Positions 24,828 through 34,354 of a stretch of 64,000 nt of DNA are shown in pieces. The translations under genes and the position numbers were made by a program. Each line of letters starts with the position of its first letter. Within the stretch, counting starts at the first letter, position 1. The stretch spans positions 990,785-1,054,784 of the forward strand of contig CAVVXS010000009.1 in NCBI GenBank assembly GCA_963752225.1, in the 5' to 3' direction. The notes beneath the pieces were generated by a model. That model saw only the letters and a list, made by a program, of their open reading frames with translations. It was not told the origin of the DNA and did no database searches. This DNA comes from JBBROS01 sp963752225 (GTDB lineage: Bacteria; Pseudomonadota; Alphaproteobacteria; Acetobacterales; Acetobacteraceae).

Positions 24828-26021
24828 ATGACAGCGGTGGCGGTTGGCAGGTCGAAAGCGGGAGTTCCCCTGGCAGCTGTCGCAGGGATGCTTGCGCTAG
24901 CCTCCTCGATCGGGGTCGGGCGCTTCGTCTACACTCCCATTCTCCCGTCTATGGCGGCGGCCCTGGGCCTCTCGAAAGGCGCCTCCGGCCTGATCGCTTC
25001 GGCCAATTTCGCTGGCTACCTCCTCGGCGCGCTACTCGCCGCATCCCCGCGGCTACCCGGCGGGCCCCGTACCTGGTTTACCGTGGCCCTGGCCGCCGGG
25101 GCGGCGACCACGGTCGGGATGGCCTTCGCGGATGGTCTCTCGACGATCCTCGCCCTTCGCCTCTTCGGCGGCGCCACGAGCGCCTTCGTTCTCGTCCTGG
25201 GCACCGCCGCCGTGTTGGACGCCCTGGCCCTCGCGGGACGGCCGGGGTGGCGGTGGGTGCACTACTCGGGGGTAGGGCTCGGCATCGCCGCATCAGCGGC
25301 TGCGGTTGCGTGGCTCGAGGCTGCGGGCTCGGGCTGGCGGACGCTCTGGCTGGTTCCGGGCGTCGCCGCCGCCCTGCTCGTGCCCGTGCCGGTCGCGATC
25401 CTGCGCTGGCCGACGAAGCCCAAGCCGGTCACGGGTCGAGGGACCACCGGAACCCGCCTCGCTTCGGGCATCCTGCCGCTGGCGATCTGCCACGGGCTGT
25501 TCGGGTTCGGCTACATCGTCACGGCGACGTTCCTCGTGGCCGTCGTTCGCGCCTCAGCCTCAACCCGTTCCGTCGAGCCAGCCGTGTGGATGATCGTGGG
25601 GCTCGCCGCCGTGCCGTCCACCCTCCTGTGGGACAGGGTCGCCGCGCGGTTGGGAACTAGGCCCTCATATGCCCTCGCATGCTGCATCCTGGCGGTCGGT
25701 GTCGTGTCGGGGGGCTGCTGGCCCTCGGTCCCGGGCGTCCTCCTAGGCGCGGCACTCCTCGGCACGACCTTCATGGGGATCACGGCGCTCGGCTTCGCCG
25801 CGGCCCGCGAGTTCGGGTCCATGGCGCAGGCCCGCAGCTTCGCCCTGCTGACTGCCGCCTTCGGCACCGGCCAGGCGATCGGCCCGACATTGGGCGGTGC
25901 CCTCTTCGACCTGACCGGCACCTTCGCAGCGGCATCGGTGCTGGCCGCGGTCTCCTTGCTCTCGGCCGCCGCGCTCGTCGTCGGAAGCCGTGGGCGTTTG
26001 CCGATCACGGGATCCGTCTGA
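24828..26021 (+). CDS. YbfB/YjiJ-family MFS transporter
   Basis: A 397-residue carrier with about 12 hydrophobic helices. SSIGVGRFVYTPILPSMAAA in helix 1 is typical of the YbfB/YjiJ group; substrates are unknown. Start at ATG 24828 (a GTG 24 bp upstream is possible). It lies 16 bp before the nitronate monooxygenase gene, so the two form an operon, perhaps importing or exporting a nitro compound or organic acid. Confidence 0.85.
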   Translation: MTAVAVGRSKAGVPLAAVAGMLALASSIGVGRFVYTPILPSMAAALGLSKGASGLIASANFAGYLLGALLAASPRLPGGPRTWFTVALAAGAATTVGMAFADGLSTILALRLFGGATSAFVLVLGTAAVLDALALAGRPGWRWVHYSGVGLGIAASAAAVAWLEAAGSGWRTLWLVPGVAAALLVPVPVAILRWPTKPKPVTGRGTTGTRLASGILPLAICHGLFGFGYIVTATFLVAVVRASASTRSVEPAVWMIVGLAAVPSTLLWDRVAARLGTRPSYALACCILAVGVVSGGCWPSVPGVLLGAALLGTTFMGITALGFAAAREFGSMAQARSFALLTAAFGTGQAIGPTLGGALFDLTGTFAAASVLAAVSLLSAAALVVGSRGRLPITGSV

Positions 26022-26037
26022 CCATCCAGGAGGAACC

Positions 26038-27114
26038 ATGCCGAACAAAGCCGTCTCCGACAGGGTAGGCAGCTTCATGGGGCGCTTCGGCCTCCGCCTG
26101 CCGGTGCTTCTCGCGCCCATGGCGGGTGCCTGCCCGCCGTCCCTGTCCATTGCCGTGGCGAATGCAGGCGGGCTGGGGAGCTGCGGCGCGCTCCTGATGG
26201 AGCCGGAGGCCATAGCCCGATGGTCGGCCACGGTCCGGGCATCCAGCAACGGTGCATTCCAGCTCAACCTGTGGATTCCCGACCCGGCACCGGCGCGCGA
26301 CCCGCGGGCCGAGGCCGAAGTGCGGGCGTTCCTCGGGAACTGGGGCCCGGCGGTGCCGCCGCAGGCCGGGGATGCCGTCCCGCCGGACTTCGGGGCACAA
26401 TGTGAGGCACTCCTTGTGGCGGCGCCGCCTGTCGTCTCCTCGGTCATGGGCCTGTTCCCGCCCGCCTTCGTCACGCGCCTCAAGGAAAGCGGGATCGCCT
26501 GGTTCGCAAACGTCTCCACGGTCGGCGAGGCGCTCGAAGCCGAGGCGGCGGGGGCCGACGTCATCGTCGCCCAGGGGATGGAGGCGGGCGGACACCGTGG
26601 CGCCTTCGACGCCTCCGCCGCGGAGGCGCGGATGGTCGGCTTGGTCGCGCTCGTGCCCGCGGTCGCGGATGCGGTCCGCCTCCCCGTCGTGGCGACCGGC
26701 GGCATCGCGGACGGTAGGGGGATCGCTGCCGCGTTGATGCTTGGGGCCAGCGCGGTGCAGATCGGAACGGGCTTCCTGCGCTGTCCGGAGGCGGGGATCC
26801 ACCCCGCCTGGTCGGATGCGCTCGCCGGAGCGGAGCCGGAAGACACGATGGTCACCCGCGCCTTCAGCGGCAGAGCCGGGCGGGGTCTCGCGACAGGATA
26901 CGTACGCGCTGCATCGTCGAAAAGCGCTCCGCCACCGGCGCCATACCCCGTACAGCGTGGACTGACAGCGGCGATGAGGCAGGCCGGACAGCAGGAGGGC
27001 GACGTGAACCGGATGCAAGCATGGTCGGGACAGGCCGCCAAGCTGACGAAGGCAAGACCGACAGCGGATCTGGCCGTCCAGATGTGGCAGGACGCACGCG
27101 ACTTGCTCGGATAG
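26038..27114 (+). CDS. nitronate monooxygenase-type FMN enzyme
   Basis: A 358-residue TIM-barrel flavoenzyme oxidising nitronates (nitroalkane anions) with oxygen. Visible features are VLLAPMAGACPP near the N-terminus, AQGMEAGGHRGAF with the active-site His, VVATGGIADGRGIAAAL and the phosphate-binding LGASAVQIGTGFL. AGGAGGAA lies upstream of the ATG. Coupled to the upstream MFS gene. Confidence 0.88.
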   Translation: MPNKAVSDRVGSFMGRFGLRLPVLLAPMAGACPPSLSIAVANAGGLGSCGALLMEPEAIARWSATVRASSNGAFQLNLWIPDPAPARDPRAEAEVRAFLGNWGPAVPPQAGDAVPPDFGAQCEALLVAAPPVVSSVMGLFPPAFVTRLKESGIAWFANVSTVGEALEAEAAGADVIVAQGMEAGGHRGAFDASAAEARMVGLVALVPAVADAVRLPVVATGGIADGRGIAAALMLGASAVQIGTGFLRCPEAGIHPAWSDALAGAEPEDTMVTRAFSGRAGRGLATGYVRAASSKSAPPPAPYPVQRGLTAAMRQAGQQEGDVNRMQAWSGQAAKLTKARPTADLAVQMWQDARDLLG

Positions 27115-27608
27115 CTGCGGACTCGACCCGACGTCCACAGCTGCGGAACGGTTCGCCCGCACGGCGCCGCCGAGCTGGATCAGCCCGAGGCGAACCTCTT
27201 CATCGCCCGGATGAAGAGCTACGGCCGGGCGTCGACCTTCCTGCTGGCCACGGGGCATGAGCAGGTCCGTTCCATCGCCGCGCACCTCGCCGAGGACATC
27301 AAGTCGCGGCGGAGTCGAGCTGGACCTGCCGGAGACAGGGGTGTGCAGCTCAACCTATGCTCGCGGCCACGAACAAGGCGGAGGAGCTGCCGTTTCTACC
27401 GCATCACCCTTTCTACCGGGAACGCCCAGCTCGGTCGCAGGGCGGCAATTTGCAGTCGATCGCCAGCAGCACTCCAAGGATTGTGCAGGCGCTGTCAGCG
27501 TGAGTACTTCCGCACCTGAGCGGGCCGTCACACTGGCTCCAGCGCAATGGCGTGTTCTAAGCTAGCAACGACGTCGCCGCGTGGCTGCGACGGAACGTCG
27601 GTATTGTT
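27115..27608. other. 494-bp stretch of apparently decayed coding DNA
   Basis: Plus-strand fragments in different frames look protein-like (for example ANLFIARMKSYGRASTFLLA, then VELDLPETGVCSS in another frame) but do not form one gene. I could not name the source family. The pattern suggests a frameshifted remnant. Confidence 0.35.
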
Positions 27609-28766
27609 TCAGTCGCGCAGGGGACGAAAGAACGCCGCCACATCCTCCGCCAGCAGTGCCGGTTGTTCGAGTGCCGCGAAATGGCCGCCGCGCGGCATCT
27701 TCGTCCAACGACGGATGTCCGTGTAGGTGCGCTGTGCGAGCGCACGCGGCGGATGACGGAGTTCACGCGGAAACTCGGCGTAGCCCACCGGCACATCCGT
27801 CGTGCCCCTCGGCGGCCAAAGAGCCTGTCCGTGCATGCGGGCATAATAGGGCCAAAACGACGAGCCGATCGCACCGGTAAACCAGTAGAGCGCGATGTCC
27901 GCCAGCATGTCATCGCGCGAGACCGCCGTGGCGGGGTCCCCGCCATGGTCGGTCCACCGATGGAACTTCTCGGCGATCCATGCCGCCAGTCCCGTGGGTG
28001 AGTCGGTCAGCGCGTAGGCGAGCGTCTGCGGCTTCGTCCCCTGAATGGCGGCGTATCCAGCCTCGTCCTTAAACCACGCGGCCATTTCCGCGGCGTAGGA
28101 CGCGGCCTCGCCTGTCGCATCCGGGCCCGGCTCCGTGTCCGGTCGGATCAGCAGCATATTCAGGTGGAGGCCAATGATCTTGTCGGCATGGACGGTGCCG
28201 AGCCGCGTTGAGATGGTGGCGCCCCAGTCCCCGCCCTGCGCGCCAAAGCGCCGGTAGCCGAGCACGTCCGTCATGAGATCGGCGAAACAATCGGCGATGT
28301 CGTTGGCGCCGAAGCGCCTCTGGGACGGACGGAACGACAGCCCGTAGCCGGGCAGCGAAGGTGCCACGACGGTGAAGCTGTCCGCCGGATCGCCGCCGAA
28401 CCGGGCGGGGTCAGTCAGGCGCGGAATGAAGTCGAGGAACTCGAACACCGAGCCGGGCCAACCGTGCGATAGCAGCAACGGCATCGGGTTCGGGCCACGT
28501 CCGGGCACGTGCAGGAAGTGCAGGTCGATGTCGTGCAGCTTGACCCGGAACTGCGGGAAGGAGTTCAGCCGTGCTTCCTGCGTCCGCCAGTCGAACCCGT
28601 CGCGCCAATACGCGACGAGGTCGCGCACGAAGCCGAGTTCGGTCCCGGTGCTCCACGGCGCTCCGGGGGGCTCGTCCGGCAGGCGCGTCCGCGCGAGGCG
28701 GTCGCGCAGATCGGCGATGGCGTCGTCGGCGATGTGGAGCGAGAACGGTTCGGGCGTAAGTTGCAC
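27609..28766 (-). CDS. epoxide hydrolase (alpha/beta fold)
   Basis: A 385-residue epoxide hydrolase with the N-terminal EHN lid (PFSLHIADDAIADLRDRLAR). The oxyanion-hole motif is LSHGWPGS, the nucleophile Asp is in QGGDWGATIS (about residue 175), and the base His is in RGGHFAALEQP near the C-terminus. It converts epoxides to vicinal diols. GTG 28766 has GGAG upstream. A longer frame to 28841 is not needed. Apparently monocistronic. Confidence 0.9.
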   Translation of the reverse strand: MQLTPEPFSLHIADDAIADLRDRLARTRLPDEPPGAPWSTGTELGFVRDLVAYWRDGFDWRTQEARLNSFPQFRVKLHDIDLHFLHVPGRGPNPMPLLLSHGWPGSVFEFLDFIPRLTDPARFGGDPADSFTVVAPSLPGYGLSFRPSQRRFGANDIADCFADLMTDVLGYRRFGAQGGDWGATISTRLGTVHADKIIGLHLNMLLIRPDTEPGPDATGEAASYAAEMAAWFKDEAGYAAIQGTKPQTLAYALTDSPTGLAAWIAEKFHRWTDHGGDPATAVSRDDMLADIALYWFTGAIGSSFWPYYARMHGQALWPPRGTTDVPVGYAEFPRELRHPPRALAQRTYTDIRRWTKMPRGGHFAALEQPALLAEDVAAFFRPLRD

Positions 28767-29252
28767 AACAGTCTCCGTGGAAGCCGATCGTCGACCATAT
28801 CCAAGATCGTCCGCCGCCAGTCTAGAGGCCGTCCTTAGCAAGAACTCAGGACTTCTGGAACGCTGGACAGGTGTTGTATGTCAGTCACTTAGCCGACGCA
28901 GAAATCTGGTCCGAAGGCCGGTAAGCTTCACCGAATCACCCGGCCTGCCGCTTCATGAGGGTAAGCGTCCATAGCGAACAGTCCCGTTCCCGCCCATCCC
29001 GGCCATTGCCATTCTCTCGACGCTCGTCCACTTTCGGGCGGCGGCCCGTCCAACGTTAGTGACCGATTTGGGCGCCGAGTTGACGATCTGGTTGGCCGCG
29101 GTTGTTCGATACAATCGAGACCGACCGGACCGGTTCGGAGGCGGGCGTGATCAGCGCCGGTGCAACGAACCGAAGGCTCGATCAAGAGGCAGACGTTTCA
29201 AGCCTGGTCGGTCTCGGTCCGGCAGCCACACCAGCGCAAATCGACTACTGCT
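28767..29252. other. 486-bp gap without a recognisable gene
   Basis: Only short frames with no family resemblance. It separates divergent and convergent unrelated genes. Confidence 0.5.
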
Positions 29253-29726
29253 TTACACGCGATCCGGCATTGTCTCGTAAACCGTCGCGCCCTCCGGCAA
29301 GGTAATCCAAGGCTGCTTGCTCCGCGTGTAGAAGTGCGTCGTCGGGTTCAGCCACGATGTATCGTCTAGCGTTCCGCCTCGAACAATTCGCACGTAGCCG
29401 GGCGCCTCAGTGCCGACCTTTACCCCGCCGCAGAGCCAGATCCCGCAATCTGGGCATACCCATCGCGTTTTGACGCGCCCTCCATCCGTGATGCCGCCCG
29501 GAGCCGACTGCAATTCCTTACCTGTCAGCCGAAACGCCTCACCGGGAACCGCTACACCGATTGAGAATGCGCTGGCCGTCGCACGTTGGCAGTCGGTGCA
29601 GTGGCACGTATAGACGCGGACGGGTTCCTGCATGATCTCATAGCGAGCAGCGCCGCAGATGCAGCCGCCCGTAAGTGGAAGTCTCGCCGCGTCGGCCTTT
29701 TTCGTGTAATTTGCAGTCATTCCCAT
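29253..29726 (-). CDS. GFA-family zinc protein
   Basis: 157 residues with the Cys pattern of glutathione-dependent formaldehyde-activating (GFA) relatives: GGCICGAARYE, CHCTDCQRAT and CPDCGIWLCGG. The fold binds zinc; members with real formaldehyde activity are few, so the reaction is unknown. A purine-rich GAGAGAGAG lies upstream of the ATG. Confidence 0.85.
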   Translation of the reverse strand: MGMTANYTKKADAARLPLTGGCICGAARYEIMQEPVRVYTCHCTDCQRATASAFSIGVAVPGEAFRLTGKELQSAPGGITDGGRVKTRWVCPDCGIWLCGGVKVGTEAPGYVRIVRGGTLDDTSWLNPTTHFYTRSKQPWITLPEGATVYETMPDRV

Positions 29727-29789
29727 TCACTCTCTCTCGGGCAGGCGGTCCGCCTTCAACTGTAATCAAGGGGGAGCCTGTAAGTCTAA

Positions 29790-31131
29790 GGGCCCATCCA
29801 AAGATAACTGAATCGCGTTGCGCTCGTCGGTGTGGATTGCGGTTTCCCTCGGCGCGGTTGATATCGCTACACCATAGCGATGACCGATGTCACCGCGATC
29901 CGTGAACGCTTTCTCGCTCTTTCGTCGCATCTGGACGAGCGGGGCAGACGCATCTTTGCGGCGACAGAAGCTCGCACCGCTGGGCACGGCGGGATCGCCG
30001 CGGTGTCGCGGGCGACCGGCATCGCGGCGAGCACGATAGGGCGGGGCCTGGCTGACTTGTCCGCGGCTAATCCACTCGTTCCCAACCGTGTTCGTTGGCC
30101 TGGCGGAGGTGACAAGCCGCTCGCGGCCAAGGATCCGACACTGCTGGCCGATCTGCTGGGGTTGGTGGAGCCGGACGCGCGCGGCGATCCGATGTCGCCG
30201 CTGCGCTGGACCTGCAAAAGTCTGTCGCAGTTGGCGAGTGCGTTGGTGGCCATGGGCCACAAGATCGGACGCTCCGCCGTCGGTGACTTGTTGCATCGAG
30301 AGAAGTTCAGTCTTCAGGCCAATCGCAAGACCCGCGAAGGCGACAGCCACCCGGATCGCGACGCCCAGTTCAAGCATCTCAACGAGAGCGTGCGCGCCGC
30401 TTTGGCCGAGGGCGAGCCGGTCATTTCGGTCGACACGAAGAAAAAGGAACTTGTCGGCGACTTCAAGAACGCCGGTCAGGCGTGGCGCCCGCGAGGCGAG
30501 CCGGAGGACGTGCGGGTGCATGACTTCCTGATCGAGGAACTCGGCCGGGCTGCGCCATACGGCGTCTACGACCTCGCGGCCAATACCGGCTGGGTCGGCG
30601 TCGGCATGAACAACGACACCGCCAGCTTTGCTGTGCAAACCATCCGCCGCTGGTGGCAAGAGGTCGGCCGAATTCGCTATCCACTGGCCACGAGGTTGAC
30701 CATCACCGCTGATGGCGGCGGCAGCAACGGCTCGCGCTTGCGGCTATGGAAGATCGAACTGCAATGCCTGGCCACTGAACTCGGCATCGACATCGTGGTG
30801 CGTCACCTGCCGCCGGGCACAAGCAAGTGGAACAAAGTAGAACATCGGCTGTTCTCGTTCATCACATTGAACTGGAAGGCCGAGCCGCTTGTCAGCTACC
30901 GCGTCATCGTCGACCTGATCGCGGCAACCACAACCAAGACCGGGCTGACCGTGCGATGCGAACTGGACAGCACCCACTACACAAAGGAAATCGTCGTCTC
31001 CGACAACGAGATGGATTGTCTCAATATCACCCGGGACACGTTCCACGGCGAGTGGAACTACACGATCCACCCGGCACACCCCACCGCAACGAACGATCCT
31101 CCAGCCGAAGCAGTTATCTTCGGATGAGCCC
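29790..31131 (+). mobile_element. ISAzo13-family insertion sequence
   Basis: A 1342-bp element bounded by 21-bp terminal inverted repeats (29790-29810 and 31111-31131) with two mismatches, and flanked by direct TAA repeats (29787-29789 and 31132-31134) that look like a target duplication. One transposase gene fills it. Both ends and the gene look intact, so it may still be mobile. Confidence 0.85.
29880..31127 (+). CDS. ISAzo13-family transposase
   Basis: A 415-residue transposase. An N-terminal helix-turn-helix (GIAAVSRATGIAASTIGRGL) precedes a DDE-type catalytic core with VISVDTKKKELVGDFKN, LTITADGGGSNGSR and a late GTSKWNKVEHRLFS block. Its stop lies within the right terminal repeat. Single frame, no frameshift. 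Confidence 0.9.
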   Translation: MTDVTAIRERFLALSSHLDERGRRIFAATEARTAGHGGIAAVSRATGIAASTIGRGLADLSAANPLVPNRVRWPGGGDKPLAAKDPTLLADLLGLVEPDARGDPMSPLRWTCKSLSQLASALVAMGHKIGRSAVGDLLHREKFSLQANRKTREGDSHPDRDAQFKHLNESVRAALAEGEPVISVDTKKKELVGDFKNAGQAWRPRGEPEDVRVHDFLIEELGRAAPYGVYDLAANTGWVGVGMNNDTASFAVQTIRRWWQEVGRIRYPLATRLTITADGGGSNGSRLRLWKIELQCLATELGIDIVVRHLPPGTSKWNKVEHRLFSFITLNWKAEPLVSYRVIVDLIAATTTKTGLTVRCELDSTHYTKEIVVSDNEMDCLNITRDTFHGEWNYTIHPAHPTATNDPPAEAVIFG

Positions 31132-31170
31132 TAAGCTGCGGTGGACTGCCCGGTCATCCCGTTTCACCGG

Positions 31171-31962
31171 TCAGTCAAAGATGCTGTCGACTGCGACGAC
31201 TACCGCGAACCTGTCAGCCAATTCGGCCAACGCCGTCTCGTGGACCTGTCTGGCCGAGACAGGTGCGCCGCCCATCGTGCCGGGAAGCGCACGCGTTGCC
31301 GCAGCGTCCCCGGCCACCGTGATCTCGTGCCCGAGATCGAGACCGGCCCGGGCGGATGCGCTAATGCACATGTGGGTCATGAACCCGGCGAGGATCAGCT
31401 TCGGGCGCTCAAGGCCCGCCAGCTTCTCGTGCAGCCGGGTCCCCGCGAACGCGTTCGGCAGCGTCTTCTCCACGACCGGCTCGTTGGCCAGCGGCGCCGC
31501 GTCTTCCATGATCACCCCGCCCCGTGCCGGGTCGAACAGGCCGTCGGCGCGCCCTTTCTGGCGCACGTGCACGACCGGCGTCCCGGCGGCCCGCGCCCTG
31601 GCGATTAACGTTGCCACCCGTTCCAACGCGCCGTCGATGCCCTCGAGCCGGAGGGACCCGTCCCGGTACTCCGCCTGAGCGTCGATCACCACCAGGGCAG
31701 CTTCCGACAGGCGGGCTGGCGCGCGGACCGCACCGACGAACCCGAGCAGGGTCCGGGGGGCAGGAAGCCCGGCGATGGCCGCGTCGAAAACCCCGATCGC
31801 ACGGTCAAACTTGTCGCGGCATCCCGTATTGCAGAAGCCGACCGGATGGCCCTTGTAGCTCGTGATCGAATCCGAGCTGACCGACTTCCCGGACCAGGGG
31901 CACATGTCGTTGACGGCGATCACGGCGTGTCCCGCGGCTCCGGTGACGTTTGTGTCCGGCAT
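31171..31962 (-). CDS. YHS domain fused to isochorismatase-family hydrolase
   Basis: 263 residues in two parts. Residues 15-62 form a YHS-like metal-binding module (CPWSGKSVSSDSITSYKGHP then FCNTGCRDKF). Residues from about 83 form an isochorismatase-type hydrolase with the Asp-Lys-Cys triad seen in VVIDAQ, VEKTLPNAF and MTHMCISAS. GGGAG precedes the ATG. Divergent from the GlxA-type regulator 60 bp away, which probably controls it. The fusion suggests a metal or redox-sensing hydrolase; the substrate is unknown. Confidence 0.8.
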   Translation of the reverse strand: MPDTNVTGAAGHAVIAVNDMCPWSGKSVSSDSITSYKGHPVGFCNTGCRDKFDRAIGVFDAAIAGLPAPRTLLGFVGAVRAPARLSEAALVVIDAQAEYRDGSLRLEGIDGALERVATLIARARAAGTPVVHVRQKGRADGLFDPARGGVIMEDAAPLANEPVVEKTLPNAFAGTRLHEKLAGLERPKLILAGFMTHMCISASARAGLDLGHEITVAGDAAATRALPGTMGGAPVSARQVHETALAELADRFAVVVAVDSIFD

Positions 31963-32022
31963 GAGATACTCCCGTTGCGATGGCCTATGCTGAAGCGGTC
32001 GGAGGTTGGCATAAAGGACTAT

Positions 32023-33087
32023 ATGTCCTCCTTTCCTGCCACTCGCCGTCTTGTCCGGCACCCTGCGTCCGCCCATGCCAGGCAGGTCGTCATGACCGTG
32101 TTCCCCGGGGCGATGCTCCTGGACATCGCGGGCCCGCTCCAGGTCTTCGAAGCGGCGTCCCGCTTCGGCGCTGGGCCCGACGGGCGACCGGCCTACGAGG
32201 TGGCCGCGGTCTCGGCAGGCGGCGGCCCCGCTCCCACGGATCTCGGGATACCGGTAGTGACCCGTCCGTGGTCCGGGCTGGGCGGGTCCGGGATCGACAC
32301 CCTCCTCGTCCCGGGTGGCCCCGGCGCCTGGGCCGCCTCCGCCGATCCGGCTTTCGTGCGGCAGGTCCAATTACTTTCGGGCCGGGCGCGGCGGACCGCC
32401 TCGGTATGCCTGGGCGCATTCATTCTGGCGGAATGCGGGCTTCTGGAGGGCCGCAAGGCCGTGACGCACTGGCGCTATTGCGATGCCCTTGCCCGTAAGT
32501 ATCCGGGGGTCCGGGTCGACCCGGACCCTATCTTCGTCCGGGACGGACCGGTCTGGACGTCGGCCGGGGTAACGGCGGGGATCGACCTCGCGCTCGCGAT
32601 GGTGGAGGAAGACCTCGGCCACGCGGTGGCGCTGGACGTTGCCCGCAGCCTGGTGGTCTATCTCAAGCGTCCAGGTAGCCAGGCGCAATTCAGTGCGGCG
32701 CTCTCGGCCCAGGCGGAAGACCGGAACGGCCGGTTCGCCGACCTACAAGCCTGGATGATGGACAACCTCGCTTCCGACCTCCGCGTCGAGAGGCTGGCAG
32801 ATCGGTCCGCCATGGCGCCAAGGTCGTTCGCGCGCGCCTTCTCGGCCTGCATGGGCGCGCCTCCCGCAAAGGTCGTGGAGGCGATGCGCGTGGAAGCGGC
32901 TCGTCGCATGCTGGAGCAGCGCCCCCGCGAACCGATCGGCGCCATAGCGCGCCGCTGCGGCTTCAACGACGACGAGAGGATGCGGCGGGCGTTCATCCGA
33001 GCGCTCGGCGTGAACGCGGCGGAGTACAGGGCACGCTTCGGCCAGGGGCGGCAGAAGGCTCCTGCGCTACTCGGCCGGAACCGGTGA
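32023..33087 (+). CDS. GlxA-type AraC-family regulator
   Basis: 354 residues: an N-terminal DJ-1/PfpI-like domain (VFPGAMLLDIAGPLQVFEAA, ASVCLGAFILAECGLL with the nucleophile-elbow Cys) and a C-terminal AraC helix-turn-helix pair (ERLADRSAMAPRSFARAFSA, then IGAIARRCGFNDDERMRRAF). AAAGGA lies before ATG 32023. Such regulators sense small amine or acid metabolites. It sits between the divergent isochorismatase gene and the tautomerase operon and may control both. Confidence 0.88.
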   Translation: MSSFPATRRLVRHPASAHARQVVMTVFPGAMLLDIAGPLQVFEAASRFGAGPDGRPAYEVAAVSAGGGPAPTDLGIPVVTRPWSGLGGSGIDTLLVPGGPGAWAASADPAFVRQVQLLSGRARRTASVCLGAFILAECGLLEGRKAVTHWRYCDALARKYPGVRVDPDPIFVRDGPVWTSAGVTAGIDLALAMVEEDLGHAVALDVARSLVVYLKRPGSQAQFSAALSAQAEDRNGRFADLQAWMMDNLASDLRVERLADRSAMAPRSFARAFSACMGAPPAKVVEAMRVEAARRMLEQRPREPIGAIARRCGFNDDERMRRAFIRALGVNAAEYRARFGQGRQKAPALLGRNR

Positions 33088-33216
33088 CCGGCACTACAGA
33101 CAACCGTCCTGTTACAGTGGACGATCTATCCCGTACAATCCGTTTGTCAGGATGATTACTCGCCGCGATGTTCTGCGGGCAGCAACTGGCAGCAGCAACC
33201 CCTGAAGGAGACGACC

Positions 33217-33612
33217 ATGCCGTTCGTGAGCATTAGGGTGGCGGGCGCAATCCTTTCCGCCTCGCAGTCCAAGCAGCTCCAGCAACGGGCCACCGGGCTG
33301 ATGGAAAGCGTCATGCGCAAGAAGTTCGCCCTGACCGTCGTCGCGGTCGAGCAGGTGTCCGGGGAAAGCTGGACAGTGGGCGGGGAAGGGGTCAACGCAG
33401 CGGCGTTCCTGGAGCTCAAGGTCACCCAGGGCACGAACACCGTCGAGGAGAAAGCCCGCTTTGTGGCGGAGTCGATGCAGATGCTGCGCGAGGTCGTGGG
33501 GCCCGACCTCAATCCCGTGGCTTACGTCGTTGTCCACGAGGTGCCCGCGGATACTTGGAGCTATGACGGGCTGACGCAGGCCGGTCGTGCCCTCCTCGCC
33601 CAGGCGGCTTGA
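33217..33612 (+). CDS. 4-oxalocrotonate-type tautomerase (first of pair)
   Basis: A 131-residue tautomerase. Pro directly after the initiator Met (MPFVSIRVAG) is the catalytic amino-terminal base exposed by Met removal. Members interconvert keto and enol forms of dicarboxylic acids. Strong GAAGGAG upstream. It is longer than the classic 62-residue form, like the two-domain relatives. It opens a plus-strand run to about 38.5 kb. Confidence 0.8.
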   Translation: MPFVSIRVAGAILSASQSKQLQQRATGLMESVMRKKFALTVVAVEQVSGESWTVGGEGVNAAAFLELKVTQGTNTVEEKARFVAESMQMLREVVGPDLNPVAYVVVHEVPADTWSYDGLTQAGRALLAQAA

Positions 33613-33675
33613 GACGGCCCGGGAAGAACCGCCAATCGCCCCGGTTTGCATCAACCTTCACCAGTGAGACCCGCA

Positions 33676-34083
33676 ATGCCGTTCGTCCGTATCTCGCTGA
33701 AAGCCGAGCGCCCCACAGCCGCCCGCCGCGCGATCGCCGACACCGTCCACCGCGCGCTTGTATCCTCGCTCGGCGTGCCTGTCGGAGACCGTTTCCAGAT
33801 ATTGACCTCCCACGGCGAGGACCTGATCTACGATCCGGGCTACCTCGGCATGGCCAGGACCGACGAGGTCGTCTTCATCCAGATCTTCATGGCGACTGGG
33901 AGGACGGTCGATCAGAAGGAGGCATTGTTCAAGGCTCTCGCAGCCGGTCTCGCCGGTGACCATGGACTGTCGGAAGACGACGTGTTCGTGAACCTCGTCG
34001 ATCTGGCACGCGAGAACTGGTCGTTCGGCCGGGGTGTCGCCCAGTATGCCGACGCAATGCCGCCGCACCTCGGGGGCGGATGA
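33676..34083 (+). CDS. tautomerase-family protein (second of pair)
   Basis: A 135-residue tautomerase-fold protein, again with Pro2 (MPFVRISLKAERPTAARR), plus the helix RRAIADTVHRAL and a C-terminal VNLVDLARENWSFG. Likely an enol/keto isomerase paired with the first copy but clearly divergent in sequence. The start at ATG 33676 is set by the Pro requirement. Confidence 0.8.
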   Translation: MPFVRISLKAERPTAARRAIADTVHRALVSSLGVPVGDRFQILTSHGEDLIYDPGYLGMARTDEVVFIQIFMATGRTVDQKEALFKALAAGLAGDHGLSEDDVFVNLVDLARENWSFGRGVAQYADAMPPHLGGG

Positions 34084-34354
34084 ACGCCCGGGAGGATGCT
34101 CCCGAAGTGGCACACGGAACCGGCGCGTCCCGCCTCCTTGCCCAGCAACATGAGACATTCGGATTTCGGCGCGGGCCGATGGCAGCAAGCGTCGCGGAAA
34201 GCGTGCAGCGATATTTGCGGCACTACCCTGCGGACATGCCTCTCCGGCGGGAGTTATCAGCGCCGCTACGCTGGGTCGCCGAGCCGATGTTTGCGGCCCG
34301 GGGTAGACGGGTTCCGGCACGGAAATCGTGCGGTAACACTAGGGAGCGGCCACC

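Noticed and set aside
25743..27285. Two minus-strand frames of about 430 codons
   Set aside because: Both are shadows of the MFS and nitronate monooxygenase genes.
27115..27560. Arsenic- or flavin-related remnant
   Set aside because: The VELDLPETGVC phrase seemed familiar, but I could not place it in a family with confidence.
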